NCBI RefSeq assembly: GCF_048544455.1
Contig: NC_133538.1
Coordinates: 436,168,311 to 436,232,310 of the forward strand
DNA from: Silene latifolia
Lineage: Eukaryota > Streptophyta > Magnoliopsida > Caryophyllales > Caryophyllaceae
Reading direction: 5' to 3'
Length of the DNA: 64,000 nucleotides
Shown piece after piece: positions 34,201-45,714 of this stretch. Both the position numbers and the translations under genes were made by a program. Position 1 is the first letter of the stretch; every line of letters begins with the position of its first letter. The notes under the pieces were generated by a model, which worked only from the letters and a program-made list of their open reading frames with translations, did not search any database and was not told where the DNA came from.

Positions 34201-34506
34201 CTTCTAATTTCCAAGAACTTGACCTCTTCAATTGTTCTCATTTCTTCTAATCTTCACTCCTCACTTCTCCCAGCTGGATATTAGGCCACATGTGAGCCGT
34301 TTGTGCCTTGTCTTGACCGTTGAAAGATTCTCCTTGACCCTCGGGTTTCGTGCATCAAAATCAATTGTAAAACCGAGGTAGAATGCACAAGTTACAACAT
34401 CATAAACGATTACCAAATACTAGGAAAAGCACACTTAAAGACCCATATTAAAAGACACGAGAGTGATAAAATCACCCTCTTAGACCGACACAAAACATTA
34501 CTATCA

Positions 34507-35156
34507 CATACGTTTTTTACAATTATACCCTTCATTTTCTCCTCCCTCTCTCAATTAATTTTTGCAACTCCCTTCACTTCACCTTTTCCCTTCACCTCCC
34601 TCCACAGTCCACCGAACCTTATTCCAACGACCCGTGCTCCGGCCAACCATAATCCGACCGACCTTGGCGTATAGTTTCTCCGACTACCCTCATCCGACCT
34701 CCTCTTACAAGTGCAGCTCCTCCCCGCACTCCTCTTTTCCGCACGCTCCTCCACCTGTCCGATCACCCCGCTCCCTCTAACAAACCATTCCATTCTCGTC
34801 CTTCCCCGACAACACCTCTCGTAACACAAAATTGCTGATTTCTCTAAGAGTAGCAGTAGTCCTTTGATTAGTTGATTTTTCGAACTCAGTTGCATAACCA
34901 ATGTTTGACCATTATTGTTTTATATTTTCAAGTCACCATTTTTATCAGTTCGATTTGATGGTTCCAGTAACTCAGTAAACGGATTTGTCAAACAATTAAT
35001 AAACAAGTCACCACTAATATATGATATCTTCCAAGTCACCACTTCTATCAATTGATAATTAGTTTAACTAAGTAATAAACCCTAATAATCTCAACAAAGC
35101 AAATTAATAATTGCTAAACAATAAAATTAGTTCATTAATTACAGAATTACAATCTA
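34507..35156. other. flank between D and the MITE, nothing identified
   Basis: A C/T-rich start (34530-34790) gives short Pro/Ser-rich frames without domains, and an AT-rich remainder follows. No gene, LTR or inverted repeat is seen. It may be old host sequence or unrecognised repeat. Confidence 0.5.
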
Positions 35157-35372
35157 CTTCCTCCATTCAACTCCACTCTACCACTTTGCTTTTTCACGGT
35201 TGTCAACGCGTGTTTTACGCGGTAAATATCGTTAGCTACATATTTGCAAAAATTATAAAAGAGAGATATTTTTAATGTACTCGTAAAGACGAATCAAAAA
35301 AGATTTCACATGAATATATTTTCACTTATGTATTGAGAGAAAATCGAAACCGAATATTAACTTATATGAATA

Positions 35373-35716
35373 TGTTATGATTCTGATCATAAGAGTAACC
35401 AACTAGTAAATTCAGTTGAGCCAGCTCAGCAAAAGTGTTGACAGGTTGTTACAGGCTATTAAAGAGGATACAAGGAATTGGGCGGGAATTCTGTTAGGAG
35501 GCACTATCTGTTATAAATAGTTACAGACACATTTGATTAGTTAGCTTTTTGATCATTTGTATGAATTCATTTCTCTCTCAAATCTTTCCCTGTAATTCTC
35601 TCTGTAAACACTCAACAATTCTTCAATAAAATACCTAATTCGATTCCCTTCTCAATTCTAGGGTTTCCTATTTGTATTTTAGGGTTTCTCGATTAATTCC
35701 TGAAACTACTCTATCA
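35373..35716 (+). repeat. 5' LTR of E
   Basis: 344 bp with TG...CA ends. A TATA-like TTATAAATAG lies near 35511-35520. Differences from the 3' LTR cluster in the first 170 bp. Confidence 0.95.
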
Positions 35717-35717
35717 G

Positions 35718-35730
35718 TGGTATCAGAGAT
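35718..35730 (+). other. primer binding site of E, tRNA-Met type
   Basis: TGGTATCAGAGAT starts two bases after the LTR, matching the initiator tRNA-Met type site. Confidence 0.85.
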
Positions 35731-35755
35731 CCTTCCTGGATTCTCTTGATCAAAA

Positions 35756-37011
35756 ATGGCGCCACGAAACTCGAAAAACTCTGATAACGCTATCGACGAA
35801 ACTTCGCAATCAATGGAGGACAAGGTGAAGCATTTGGGTGAAGCGATGGTCAACATTGAAGCGAATTTGGGGGAATTGGTACGAATTCACAATCAAGACA
35901 AGGAAGACTTGAATGCAGCAATTCAATTGCAGCAACAAGGGTTGAATGACAAGATTGATCGCATGAACACAAGAATTGAACAAGTGTTGGGTCAATTGGT
36001 GGCAATGAGCACTAGGGTTGTCAATCTGGAGAAGAATTCTGGAAATCCTAATCACATTGGGGCTTCAAATTCTGGAAATTTTGCAATCCTTAATTCTGGT
36101 AATTTTGTAAACCCTAATTCTAATTTCAGTCGATTTTCGAAGGTTGAATTTCCTAAATTCAATGGTGATAATGTTCTTGGTTGGATTTACAAATGTGAAC
36201 AATTTTTTGAGGTTGATTCTACTTCTGAAAACATCAAAGTTAAAATGGTTTCCATCCATTTAGAGGGTAAAGCTTTACTTTGGCACCAATCTTTAATGAA
36301 AATAGGGAGTTTGGGAATTGGCCTAGTTGGATTGAGTATAAAGCTGCTGTAGTGGCCAGATTTGGAACTAACTCCTTTGATGACCCAATGGCTGAAATCA
36401 TGAATTTAAGACAAAGAGGAACAGTCGAGCAATACCAAGAACAATTTGATGGGTTGTTAAATAGAACAGACTTGACTGAAAAACAAGCTTTAAGCTGTTT
36501 TTTGAAGGGACTTGATCTTGATATCCAGAATACGGTTAGAATGCATAAACCACGAACATTGATGGATGCATTTGCGTTGGCAAAGCTGCAAGAGGCTAAT
36601 GTGACTTCTTTCCTGAAGAAATCTAAACCAATTTTGGAGAAACCCAGCTCACGACCTCTGTTTGGGACACCATATCCACCAAAATTTGCGTCTTCTTCCT
36701 TGTCTGCAAGTCACAAAACACCTGCTAGTCAGAAAGTGTCTTCAGCCAGGCTGAGTGAGAAGGAAGTGGCTGAGAGAAGGGCTAAAAACTTGTGTTTCAC
36801 ATGTAATGAGAAGTGGTCACCAACTCATAGGTGTACAACACAATTGCATAGTATTGAAATTATAACAATCTTGGAGGAAGAGCCAGGGGAGGATAAGGAG
36901 ATTCCTGGTGCTCAGTTGGAGGCTGGGCATGCATTCCAAGAATTTCAAAGTTCAGAAACATTACCTCCTTTGATTTCTCTTAATGCCATTACTGGCAATA
37001 CCACCTACTAG
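35756..37011 (+). pseudogene. E gag
   Basis: Frame one (35756-36352) starts MAPRNSKNSDNAID. It has a helical N-terminus with a coiled-coil-like stretch (about 20-90), then FSKVEFPKFNGDNVLGWIYKCEQFF, the start of the gypsy gag domain. Frame two (36280-37011) continues with FNENREFGNWPSWIEYK, the RQRGTVEQYQEQFDGLLNRT block, then a Pro/Ser linker and a CCHC-like knuckle (CFTCNEKWSPTHRC). The frame change near 36290-36340 appears to be a small insertion or deletion rather than a programmed site. A TAG ends gag just before protease. Confidence 0.88.
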
Positions 37012-37014
37012 ACC

Positions 37015-37398
37015 ATGAGGGTCACTGGACAAGTAAGAGGCAATCCTCTCCATATTCTAATAGATTCAGGAAGTACCCATAACTTCTTGGACATCAATAC
37101 AGCCAAGAAGCTAGGGTGTCAGGTGAAGACTACTTTACCATTGGTAGTCTCAGTTGCTAATGGAGAGACCATTGTAAGTAACTCAATGTGCCAAGAGTTT
37201 AAATGGAAGCTGCAAGGAGCTGAATTTTGTACTGATGTCATGTTGGTGCCTTTGGGTGGGTGTGAAATGGTGCTTGGAATACAGTGGATGACTTCATTGG
37301 GTCCAGTGCTATGGGACTTCAGTCAGTTGAGGATGAAATTCAAGTTTCTAGGGAGAAAACATGTATTAAGAGGAGCAAAGGCAAGTACTACATTGTAG
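37015..37398 (+). pseudogene. E aspartic protease
   Basis: This 127-residue frame includes the active-site block ILIDSGSTHNFLD and the later VLGIQWMTSLGPVLWDF block typical of chromovirus retropepsins. It is bounded by in-frame stops at both ends (37012 and 37396), where intact relatives are continuous. It once cleaved Gag-Pol. Confidence 0.88.
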
Positions 37399-37401
37399 TG
37401 G

Positions 37402-39187
37402 ATGGAGGGAAGGCAAATGCAAAATACTTTATGTAAACTAACTTCACAAATAGCAGCTCAGTGTTTTGCTATAAAGGCATACTCTCTGCCTGAACCTACT
37501 AAGGTACAGGAGCAAGGTATGGGTTTTCACATTGAAATTCAGATATTGTTGCATGAATTTGAGGATATTTTTAAGGAACCAACATCTTTACCTCCACATA
37601 GAATGTATGACCACAAAATACATCTAAAAGAGGGCGTACCCCCAATTAATGTGAGACCTTATAGGTATCCTGTAGTTCAAAAGGATGCCATTGAGAAAAT
37701 TGTGTTGGAAATGCTGGGTAGTGGGGTGGTTAGGCCAAGTCAGAGCCCTTATTCTTCACCCATTGTACTTGTTAAGAAGAAAGATGGCACTTGGAGGTTG
37801 TGTGTGGACTATAGGGAGTTGAATAAAAACACTGTTAAGGACAAGTTTCATATCCCTGTCATTGAGGAGTTACTGGATGAGTTACATGGGTCAACAATTT
37901 TCTCAAAAATAGATCTCAGGTCTGGCTATTGGCAGATCAGAATGGACCCCTTGGATGTTGAAAAAACTGCTTTTAGAACTCATGAAGGGCATTATGAGTT
38001 TTTAGTGATGCCTTTTGGCCTCACTAATGCTCCTTCCACATTTCAACACCTCATGAACACAATTTTCAAGCCTTATCTTAGGAAATTCATTCTTGTATTT
38101 TTTTGATGATATCCTCATCTATAGTAAGAATCTCGAAGAGCACCTCAACCATCTGAGGGCAGCATTTGAGGTGTTGAGAGAGAACACTTTATTTGCTAAA
38201 ATGACTAAATGCATCTTTGGTACCCATGAGGTGGAATACTTGGGGCATTTGATTTCTGAAAGAGGGGTAGCCACTGATCCTTCTAAAATAGAGGCCATGA
38301 CTAAATGGCCAGAACCTAGTACTGTGAAAAGTCTAAGGGGATTTTTAGGGCTTACTGGTTATTATAGAAAGTTTATAAGGTGGTATGGAATTATAAGTAA
38401 ACCCCTCACAAACTTACTTAAGAAGAATGCTTTCACATGGACTCCTGAAGCATCAAAAGCTTTCTTAAGCCTGAAGCAAGCAATGATCAGTGCACCTGTG
38501 TTGGCTTTGCCTGATTTCACCAAGGAATTCACAGTAGAAACAGATGCTTCTGGTGAAGGTATGGGAGATGTGTTGTCTCAAGAGGGGCACCCTATTGTCT
38601 ATATCAGTAAAGCCTTTTCTTTAAAAGCTAAATCCTTCTCCACTTATGAAAAAGAACTCCTGGCTATTATATTTGCTGTAGAAAAATGGAGACCTTACTT
38701 AATTGGGAGGCACTTTGTTATTAAAACTGACCACTTTAGTTTGAAATACTTACTGGAACAAAAGATCACTACTGCTTTCCAGAGTAAATGCTTACCCAAA
38801 CTCTTGGGGTTGGATTATGAGATCAAATATAGGAAGGGAGTGGAAAATAGTGTTGCTGATGCCCTGTCCAGAATAACTGGTGAACAGTTAATGTCTATGT
38901 TGGTATCTCATGTACACACTGATTTGATTGAGATGATACATGGGAGCTGGGAACATGATCCACATTTGAATGCCCTAATCCAACAATTGAAAGATGGGGT
39001 GGTTCAAAACAAGTATACTTGGGTGGATAACGAATTGAGGAAGAAAGGAAGGCTGGTTGTAGGTGCAAATGAGGAATTAAGGAAGAAAATTATTGCTTTA
39101 ATGCATGATACTCCTTTGGGGGGACATTCTGGGGTGCAAGCCACAATCAAGAGACTCAAAAGTATTTTCTATTGGAAGCATATGTAG
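37402..39187 (+). pseudogene. E reverse transcriptase and RNase H
   Basis: RT begins in frame 37402-38106 with [11 protein letters not shown], the [20 protein letters not shown] block, the [10 protein letters not shown] block and [18 protein letters not shown] run of seven T at 38097-38103 shifts the frame exactly at the catalytic motif, which continues as [10 protein letters not shown] in frame 38093-39187. Then come LGHLISERGVA, the connection block GLTGYYRKFI, RNase H with the VETDASGEGMGDVLSQ block, YEKELLAIIFAVEKWRPYL and ADALSRITG, and the integrase-side GGHSGVQATIKRL. One extra T would be enough to explain the break. Confidence 0.9.
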
Positions 39188-40168
39188 AGGGAAGTCAGGA
39201 ATTATGTGAGACAATGTGGAGTATGCCAAAGGTACAAACCTGTGTTACAACAACTAGCAGGGCTACTTCAACCATTAGCAATACCCGAGGCAATTTGGGT
39301 TGATATTTCAATGGATTTTATTGAAGGATTGCCTAAGTCCCAAGGTAAAGACACTATTTTAGTAGTGGTGGATAGATTGAGCAAATATGCACACTTCTTG
39401 TTGCTCAGCCATCCATTTACTGCTACCACTGTTGCACAAGTGTTCTTGGATCAAATTTTTAGGTTACATGGGATGCCAAGATCCATTATGAGTGATAGAG
39501 ACAATTTTTATGAGCAACTTTTGGCAAGAATTGTTTAGACTGCAACAAGTGGACCTACTGATGTCATCAGCTTACCATCCACAAACAGATGGACAAACAG
39601 AGGTCCTTAATAGATGCCTGGAGAATTATTTGAGGTGTATGACTGGAGAACAACCCAAGGTATGGGCTACATGGATTCCCTTGGCAGAATGGTGGTATAA
39701 TACCACTTTTCAGTCAGCTGCTCAAAAAACTCCTTATGAGATTGTTTATGGGCAGTCCCCTGCAAAGACACATTCCATATGTCTTTGGGTGATAGTAAGG
39801 TGGAAGTTGTTAATAGAAGCCTAGCTGCAAGAGAAGAATGTATTAAGATGCTCAAATTTCATCTCAAAAGAGCACAAGATCGAATGAAGAAACAAGCTGA
39901 TAAGAATAGAGTAGAGAAGGAACTGATGGTGAGTGACTTGGCATATGTCAAATTGCAGCCCTATAGACAGCATTCTGTAGTACAGAGGACTTGTGCTAAG
40001 TTGTCTCCTCGATATTATGGGCCTTTTCCAGTAATTGCCAAGGTGGGACAAGTTGCATACAAGTTACAGCTGCCTGTTCAAGCTAAAATTCATCACACTT
40101 TTCACACCTCTCTCCTGAGAAAACATGAAGGCCCGGACCAACCTGTGAGCTCTATACGATATGGATGA
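39188..40168 (+). pseudogene. E integrase
   Basis: It lies in three frames. Positions 39188-39538 hold the zinc-finger end (CGVCQRYK), WVDISMDFIEGLP with the first catalytic Asp, VVDRLSKYAHFL, and SDRD with the second. A deletion near 39500 shifts into 39492-39824, with SSAYHPQTDGQTEVLNRCLENYLR including the catalytic Glu. A shift near 39780 leads to 39779-40168, with ARMKKQADKNR-like basic helices and the YGPFPVIAKVGQVAYKLQLP block of the C-terminal domain. All three catalytic acids are visible but never in one frame. Confidence 0.88.
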
Positions 40169-40354
40169 CTCACAACAAATAAGAGCCGAACCCGTAGCAA
40201 TCTTGGACAGAAATTAGCAAAGAAAGGGAATATGGGCGTGGTTTATGTACTGGTGCAATGGTCCAACTCCTCTACTGCCGATGCCACCTGGGAGCTCTAT
40301 GAGGACATGAGAAGGAGGTTTCCAGATTTTCAGTTAGATCCAACTCCAGCTTGA
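40169..40354 (+). pseudogene. E chromodomain-like C-terminus
   Basis: After an in-frame TGA the reading resumes. From 40232 it reads YVLVQWSNSSTADATWELYE, the second half of a chromodomain, ending FPDFQLD before a TGA. In chromoviruses this domain, fused to integrase, helps choose insertion sites in heterochromatin. Confidence 0.75.
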
Positions 40355-40383
40355 GGACAAGCTGTTCGTTAAGGGGGATGGAT

Positions 40384-40727
40384 TGTTATGATTCTGATCA
40401 TAAGAGTAACCAACTAGTAAATTCGATTGAGCCATTCGGAAAAGTGTTGACAAAGTTGTTACAGTCATTAAAGAGGATACAAGGAATTGGGCGGGAATTA
40501 CATTGGGAGGCACTATCTCGTTATAAATAGTTCTGAGACACATTTGATTAGTTAGCTTTTTGATCATTTGTATGAATTCATTTCTCTCTTAAATCTTTCC
40601 CTGTAATTCTCTCTGTAAACACTCAACAATTCTTCAATAAAATACCTAATTCGATTCCCTTCTCAATTCTAGGGTTTCCTATTTGTATTTTAGGGTTTCT
40701 CGATTAATTCCTGAAACTACTCTATCA
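40384..40727 (+). repeat. 3' LTR of E
   Basis: Same length as the 5' LTR. The last 190 bp are almost identical, whereas the first half has many small differences, including one- to three-base indels. Confidence 0.95.
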
Positions 40728-40778
40728 GAATAGTGTAGAAAATGGAAAGTGGTAGAGTGGAATTGAATGGAGGAAGTA

Positions 40779-41361
40779 TTAGTCAAAATTTTGGAACAAT
40801 TAGATTCGTTTTTAGGGAAAATTTACACATTAGAATTAATTTGTTTTGATTTAGGTAAAAAGGGTATCATATGGAAAGTTAATGAAAAAGTGTATGTAAA
40901 AGAGTAAAATTTATATGTGAAAAAGCAATTCTGATAAGAAATAAGATAATCATAAACCATACTCATAAATCATACTCTGTTTTTGTCTTTTTAGACATAA
41001 GCCCTAAACTCCGCATGAGTGTCCGGATAAAGGAGGAGGGTTTCGATAGATTTATGGCAACCAACGAAAAATTTCTCATCACACCTTATCGACATGAAAG
41101 CATAAGCCCTTAATTATAATAGAATTTGTCTTTGAGAATGATCCCCAAGAATACATGTTAGAATTTTCCTTAAAATTCTGCCTACGCAATAAAAACCAAA
41201 AGCTGAACACAATTAACTTCTTTCTCTAGCCCCCAAAATGACAATCTTACCATATACGGAGTACTGTACAAGAACAAAATATAGGGCACTATATAGCAGA
41301 ATATCGCGAAAAAATGAAGGCAACAGACATATGAAGGTGCAATCCCGAACCCCTGTCGCAT
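40779..41361. other. spacer between the MITE and the kinase gene 3' end
   Basis: AT-rich and without a gene or clear repeat. The part close to 41361 is presumably the 3' untranslated region of the kinase gene. No polyadenylation signal is assigned. Confidence 0.5.
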
Positions 41362-44345
41362 TTACAAATCGTAGTCGGTTGAAGCCCTCGCCTTCTCTCG
41401 TTCCCATAAAGCTGTCCTTAGTGACTCCACAGAGAAATTACCCCTGTAACCTTCTGGTTCCTCGTTCCGCAATGAACTACTGTATGATTGTTGCTGTCTT
41501 TGTTGCATTCTTCCACTTCGATTCCCAATGTCATGGCGAGGAGTAGACATAGCGCTCGGTGGGTCATGAACATGTCGCCCTCCAGTATACGGAGCACCTG
41601 GTCACAGATTAAAATACAAGTTGATATAATCGTGGCGCTCAGAAAATGAAAAGAGAAAAAGGAAGATAAATTTGACAGTTGTCATACCTGTGACATTCGC
41701 GGTCTGGAATGTGGGTCCCGCCTGATACACATAGATGCAGCTTGCATTAGATAGCAGGCCTCTTGTTCGGAATACTGGTCACCAAGACGAGGATCAATTA
41801 GCTCCTCAATAGCACCTTCTTCCATCGAAGGTCGGGCCTGTTCAAAAATATACCAACACACCGATAAGAAAGAGTTATACAGACAAAATTAGACACAGCA
41901 CAGCGATGGTTACTGTTGGGCGAGATTATTTTCGATTCAGGTTTAAGGTTGCTTTAAGTTGTTCTTTCCAGACCCAGTCACGGTTTATCGGATCAATTGA
42001 TTTTCTGTTCCAAGGAAGAAAACTATTGGAAACACAGTGATACGCTCCCAGAGACTGATTTTACACTCATTCCTAAAGAGTATTTCCAATGCTTCACGCG
42101 TTAATAATAGAAAACACAAATGTGGGAGTGGAAAGAACATTTCCCTGACAAAATCTTACCCATTCAGTTAGGCATTGTTGACCCTTAGGGCGGGTAAGGT
42201 CCACAGCTTTTCCTCCAGTAAGCAGCTCTACTAGTACAACACCAAAGGAGTACACATCAGCCTTCTCTGTGATCTGCCCACTTTGCGCATACTCGGGAGC
42301 CAAGTACCTATAACAATAGAAGATATTTAGCCATGCAGTCAACTCTAAGTAAATTGTCACATAAAAGAAAGTCAAAAGAATTACCCAAATGTGCCTATTA
42401 CTCTCGTTTCTACACCAGTGTCTCCATCAGGTTGCCACCTCGCCAAGCCAAAATCACCGACCTGCCATATACATGAAAAAAATCAACAGCGTCAAAATCA
42501 TCACAAACGTATCTTGTAAGTCAGTTTTGCGCCAAATTATAGTAAAAACACATGAAATTTAGCCAAATTCCCCTATAAATAATACTCCGTAACTTTCCAA
42601 AATATGCAAGCCAAATTTTGAAAACTGGGAAGAACATACAGAAATGGAAAGGGTATTTTACAAAGTTGCTAAATAAATGACATACGGTCTTACAATAATG
42701 CTTATGTATAACCATCTTAACATGCGAGTATATGTTTATCCTGAAGGGCCACATCAGTTTAGCTTGTAAAAAGACAGAGCTAAACGTTCAGGCAGAGAAA
42801 CAAAGAAATTTACTGCATCATACCAGTGGCTCATAATCATGGGTGAGCAAAATATTGTTAGGACGCATGTCGCGGTGAACAATGCAGCCAACTCTGCACT
42901 CTTCGTGAAGATATCGCAACCCCCGAGCAGCTCCAACTGCAATCTTCTGGCATGCATACCATTCAAGTGGAGCCCGATTCCTTCCTGCAATAGTGAAATC
43001 ATTCAGCTCCGTAAGTTCAGAAAGCAAATTGGAACATTTAAATATCCCAATACAAAGAAATATACTGCACAATAGTAGCAAGATCTGCAAAACGGAATGG
43101 ACAGTGATAAAAGTATATTACCATACAAATGCGTGTCCAGGGATCTGTTGCATATGTACTCATACACCAGCAACCTCCTTTTGTCCTCAATGCGGAACCC
43201 AATGAGCATGACAACATTCCTGTGCTGAGCACAACTTAAAACCTCAACTTCCGAGCAGAACTCAACATCACCCTGCAAACTAGCCAACTTGTGCTGTTTC
43301 ACTGCAATTGCCTGGCCATCAGGTAGTATTCCTCGGTGAACCGACCCAAAACCCCCCTCGTCCAAGAAATTAGCCTGCGAAAATCCATTTGTGGCAACTT
43401 CCACCTCAGCATTAGCTGAACCATCTTGGCGGTTTCCCGAAAACCGGACCCTTATGCTGACAGATTGAACATAGTGGTGGCGGTCCGAGAGGAGCACTTC
43501 TTGATAGAGACATGGCTTCTCTTACGCTTTCGTTGAATTCAACATCAGGACGGAATCTTCTAGATCCGATTTCAGGGTCGCGGCCAATTCTGGTATACTT
43601 ATCGAGCAATGGTCTTGCAGGAGAACTCTCTGTGTTATCGCCTATCAAATTGGACTGCTTCTCACGTTTTTGAGAGGATCTTAGATGTGAAATTACATAT
43701 TCTCCCATCCAAGGTCGAATACTTGAACTTGTTGAGCATGGAGATGAGTCCTCATCATCTGACTCAGAGTCTGAAACAACAAAATCCCGACTACTATCCT
43801 TTCTAATGACTAAATCCTCCTTTTTCAACTCTCTACTTGTTACTGAAGCAACAAAAGGCGACATTCCTTGATCAGAACTCGACACAGAAGAACTTCCAAC
43901 TTCGGTTGCAGTAAATAATTCAGGACTACTGCTAGGGGTCACAAGAGGTCCTCGTATGGAAGTTTCATCGCCCCGAGAACCCGATGGACCAGCTAATTGA
44001 AGCTCGTTTGAAGGGGATGCATTTAGATTCAATCGAAGGACTTTTGCCTGAGAACGCTTCATGACAACAATGTTGCAGTGAAGCTCATCCATGCACCGTT
44101 TTTCTTCATGTCTAAGCTGCCTGCATCAAACCATCATTATAATTTACTTTTCTACGACATTCTATGTCGAAAAACGCAAGAAAAACAAATAGGAGAAAGA
44201 AATTACTTGTCTATGACAACCCAACTAGCCTGACATTTCTTGGCTTCAGCAGCCACAGCACCAAGAGGAGAAGCAGGAACAAGTTTTATCTTCACATTAA
44301 TCTGCATATTGTGACAACATCAAAAGCCTAAACACATATATAATA

Positions 44346-44591
44346 CTCACTCGGTCCGTGCATAAACTTGATAGTGTTGAATAAATAAAACATATGCGAA
44401 TGTAATTCATATAAATGAAAGTTGATGAAAGATAAACGGGATCACAGAATATAATGACAAATAACAAACAGCAAAAAGTAAAGATCTGAAATGAGAAGTT
44501 TATTAATGGACATCTCAGAATAAGAATCGAGAAGTTTATTCACGGACATCTCAGAATAAGAATCAACTATTTTATTCATAGACGGAGAGAG
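44346..44591. mobile_element. MITE-like foldback in kinase intron 2
   Basis: It starts CTCACTCGGTCCGTGCATAAAC and ends in the near-inverse of that, with TA at each side. It holds two copies of an ATCTCAGAATAAGAATC phrase. About 246 bp. The arms are imperfect, so it is an old copy. Confidence 0.55.
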
Positions 44592-44849
44592 TATAATATA
44601 CATGGTATAACCAAACCAACCTTGTTTGGATCATAGACATCATGCAACTGAAGAATCATCTGAGAACAAGAATCAGTCAACTCGATTTTCTGATCTGAAT
44701 TTGTTCCTACAAGGGCCTTCTTATGACCACTGGCACAGTCTCCAGCAAACCTAGGGAAGCCCCATAATTTCCTACCTGCAAAAACCGCAATCGAATGTAT
44801 TCAGTCAGATACTTCATACATTCACATCAGCCGGTGTTCTTAATGAATA

Positions 44850-44914
44850 CTCCCTCCGTCTCAATCATCCATTTACCTTTGATTAAGGTAAACAAATGAC
44901 TGAGACAAAGGGAG
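44850..44914. mobile_element. short Stowaway-like foldback in kinase intron 1
   Basis: 65 bp, CTCCCTCCGTCTCAATCAT at one end and its near-inverse at the other, flanked by TA. Almost the whole element forms one hairpin with a small loop. It probably derives from a longer MITE by internal deletion. Confidence 0.7.
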
Positions 44915-45420
44915 TAGTTTTTAAATCGACCTCAACATTTTGAGCCAATGTCATCATCAAACAAATCAGAAACATTTGAAACTTATAAAAGTTGGACAAA
45001 TTCCCAACTTTATGAAAAGAGTTCACCTATTAACTTTTGAATTCACAAATCACAAACACCAAAAATTTCAAACTTCACAATAAAATGTCAATTATCAACA
45101 AATTATGACAAACATCAAAATTAATGTCAAGGGAATAAAAGCTTGGACATCATCATCATCAATCATTACATAAAAACATTTATACAATTTCAACCATAGA
45201 CATCATTACAACTCCAAAAGTCCAAATAATAACTAATAATTGCATTGCAACAATCAAAACAAGAAAAAATCATTTTCCATCCCAATCATTTGTTTAACTT
45301 CGATTAAAATACTCCCGAGTCCACCGAATACAAAAAAAGGCAAACAATCGATTGAGAGTACCTGAACTAGGAGGAGGAACAACAAGAAGCAAAGTAATAC
45401 AATCGCCAGGTTGAACAATA

Positions 45421-45714
45421 CTCCCTCCATTCAACTCCACTTTGCAACATTGCTTTTTGCGCGGGTATTAAGAAACGGATTAAAAAAACTATTAAAAGTA
45501 CATAGGGAAAGGTAATGGTGGGGTTAAAGATATTAAAAAAATATAAAGGTGAGTTTTATGGTGGATTTGTGTGGGGTATGAATGGCATTTTTTGTAAATA
45601 TAGATTTTCAATAAGGATAGAAATGTCTTTTACATGTCCAAATAAGGAAACCTGTAAAGTGGAGTTGAATGGACGGAAATAGAATACTTGTAAAGTGGAG
45701 TTGAATGGAGGGAG
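45421..45714. mobile_element. Stowaway-type MITE inside kinase exon 1
   Basis: 294 bp with inverted ends of about 24 bp (CTCCCTCCATTCAACTCCAC and its complement) and TA at both sides. Removing the MITE and one TA restores a continuous reading frame in exon 1 with exact phase, which proves the insertion is secondary. A partial extra copy of the end sequence lies just inside the right end (about 45651-45675). Confidence 0.92.

Larger units (their letters stand above)
10093..34506 (-). mobile_element. element D: decayed Athila-like Ty3/gypsy retrotransposon, three insertions inside
   Basis: Read on the minus strand, D has a 5' LTR, a tRNA-Asp-type primer site, gag, aspartic protease, reverse transcriptase, RNase H, integrase, a 3' ORF, a purine tract and a fragment of the 3' LTR. 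The presence of a 3' ORF homologous to plant Athila ORF-1-type proteins and the primer site place it in the Athila group. Removing insertions A, B and the CACTA element leaves about 11.3 kb plus the lost part of the 3' LTR, normal for Athila. Every coding domain carries stops or frameshifts, so this copy cannot make a complete polyprotein. It has long served as a landing site. Confidence 0.88.
31245..34506 (-). repeat. 5' LTR of D, interrupted by a CACTA element
   Basis: Plus-strand ends are TGACTAGC and ACTATCA. Without the CACTA insertion the LTR is about 1.5 kb. It holds the dyad array (34108-34200) and, downstream on the minus strand, a TATA-like core. Its outermost 126 bp match the 3' LTR fragment at 10093-10218. 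Confidence 0.88.
35373..40727 (+). mobile_element. element E: Ty3/gypsy chromovirus, complete but frameshifted
   Basis: Both LTRs are 344 bp, TGTTATGATT...CTCTATCA, flanked by GAATA at 35368-35372 and 40728-40732. A tRNA-Met-type primer site follows the 5' LTR and a purine run (AAGGGGGATGGAT) precedes the 3' LTR. Order: gag with zinc knuckle, protease, RT, RNase H, integrase, then a chromodomain-like end. Short LTRs and a C-terminal chromodomain fit the Reina-like chromoviruses, though the exact clade is inferred. At least six stops or frameshifts break the polyprotein. Confidence 0.92.
35157..40776. mobile_element. Stowaway-type MITE split by element E
   Basis: The two outer pieces (35157-35372 and 40733-40776) have inverted ends: CTTCCTCCATTCAACTCCAC at left, and GTGGAATTGAATGGAGGAAG at right, flanked by TA on both sides. 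Without E the MITE would be about 260 bp. It belongs to the same broad family as the MITE in the kinase gene. E inserted later, with GAATA duplicated. Confidence 0.8.

Noticed and set aside
34551..34901. Frames of 72-116 residues in the flank right of D
   Set aside because: C/T-rich low-information sequence with no domain and two frames overlapping on opposite strands.
36280..36352. Programmed frameshift in gag of E
   Set aside because: Chromoviruses usually have a single gag-pol frame. E has many other breaks, so decay is the simpler reading.
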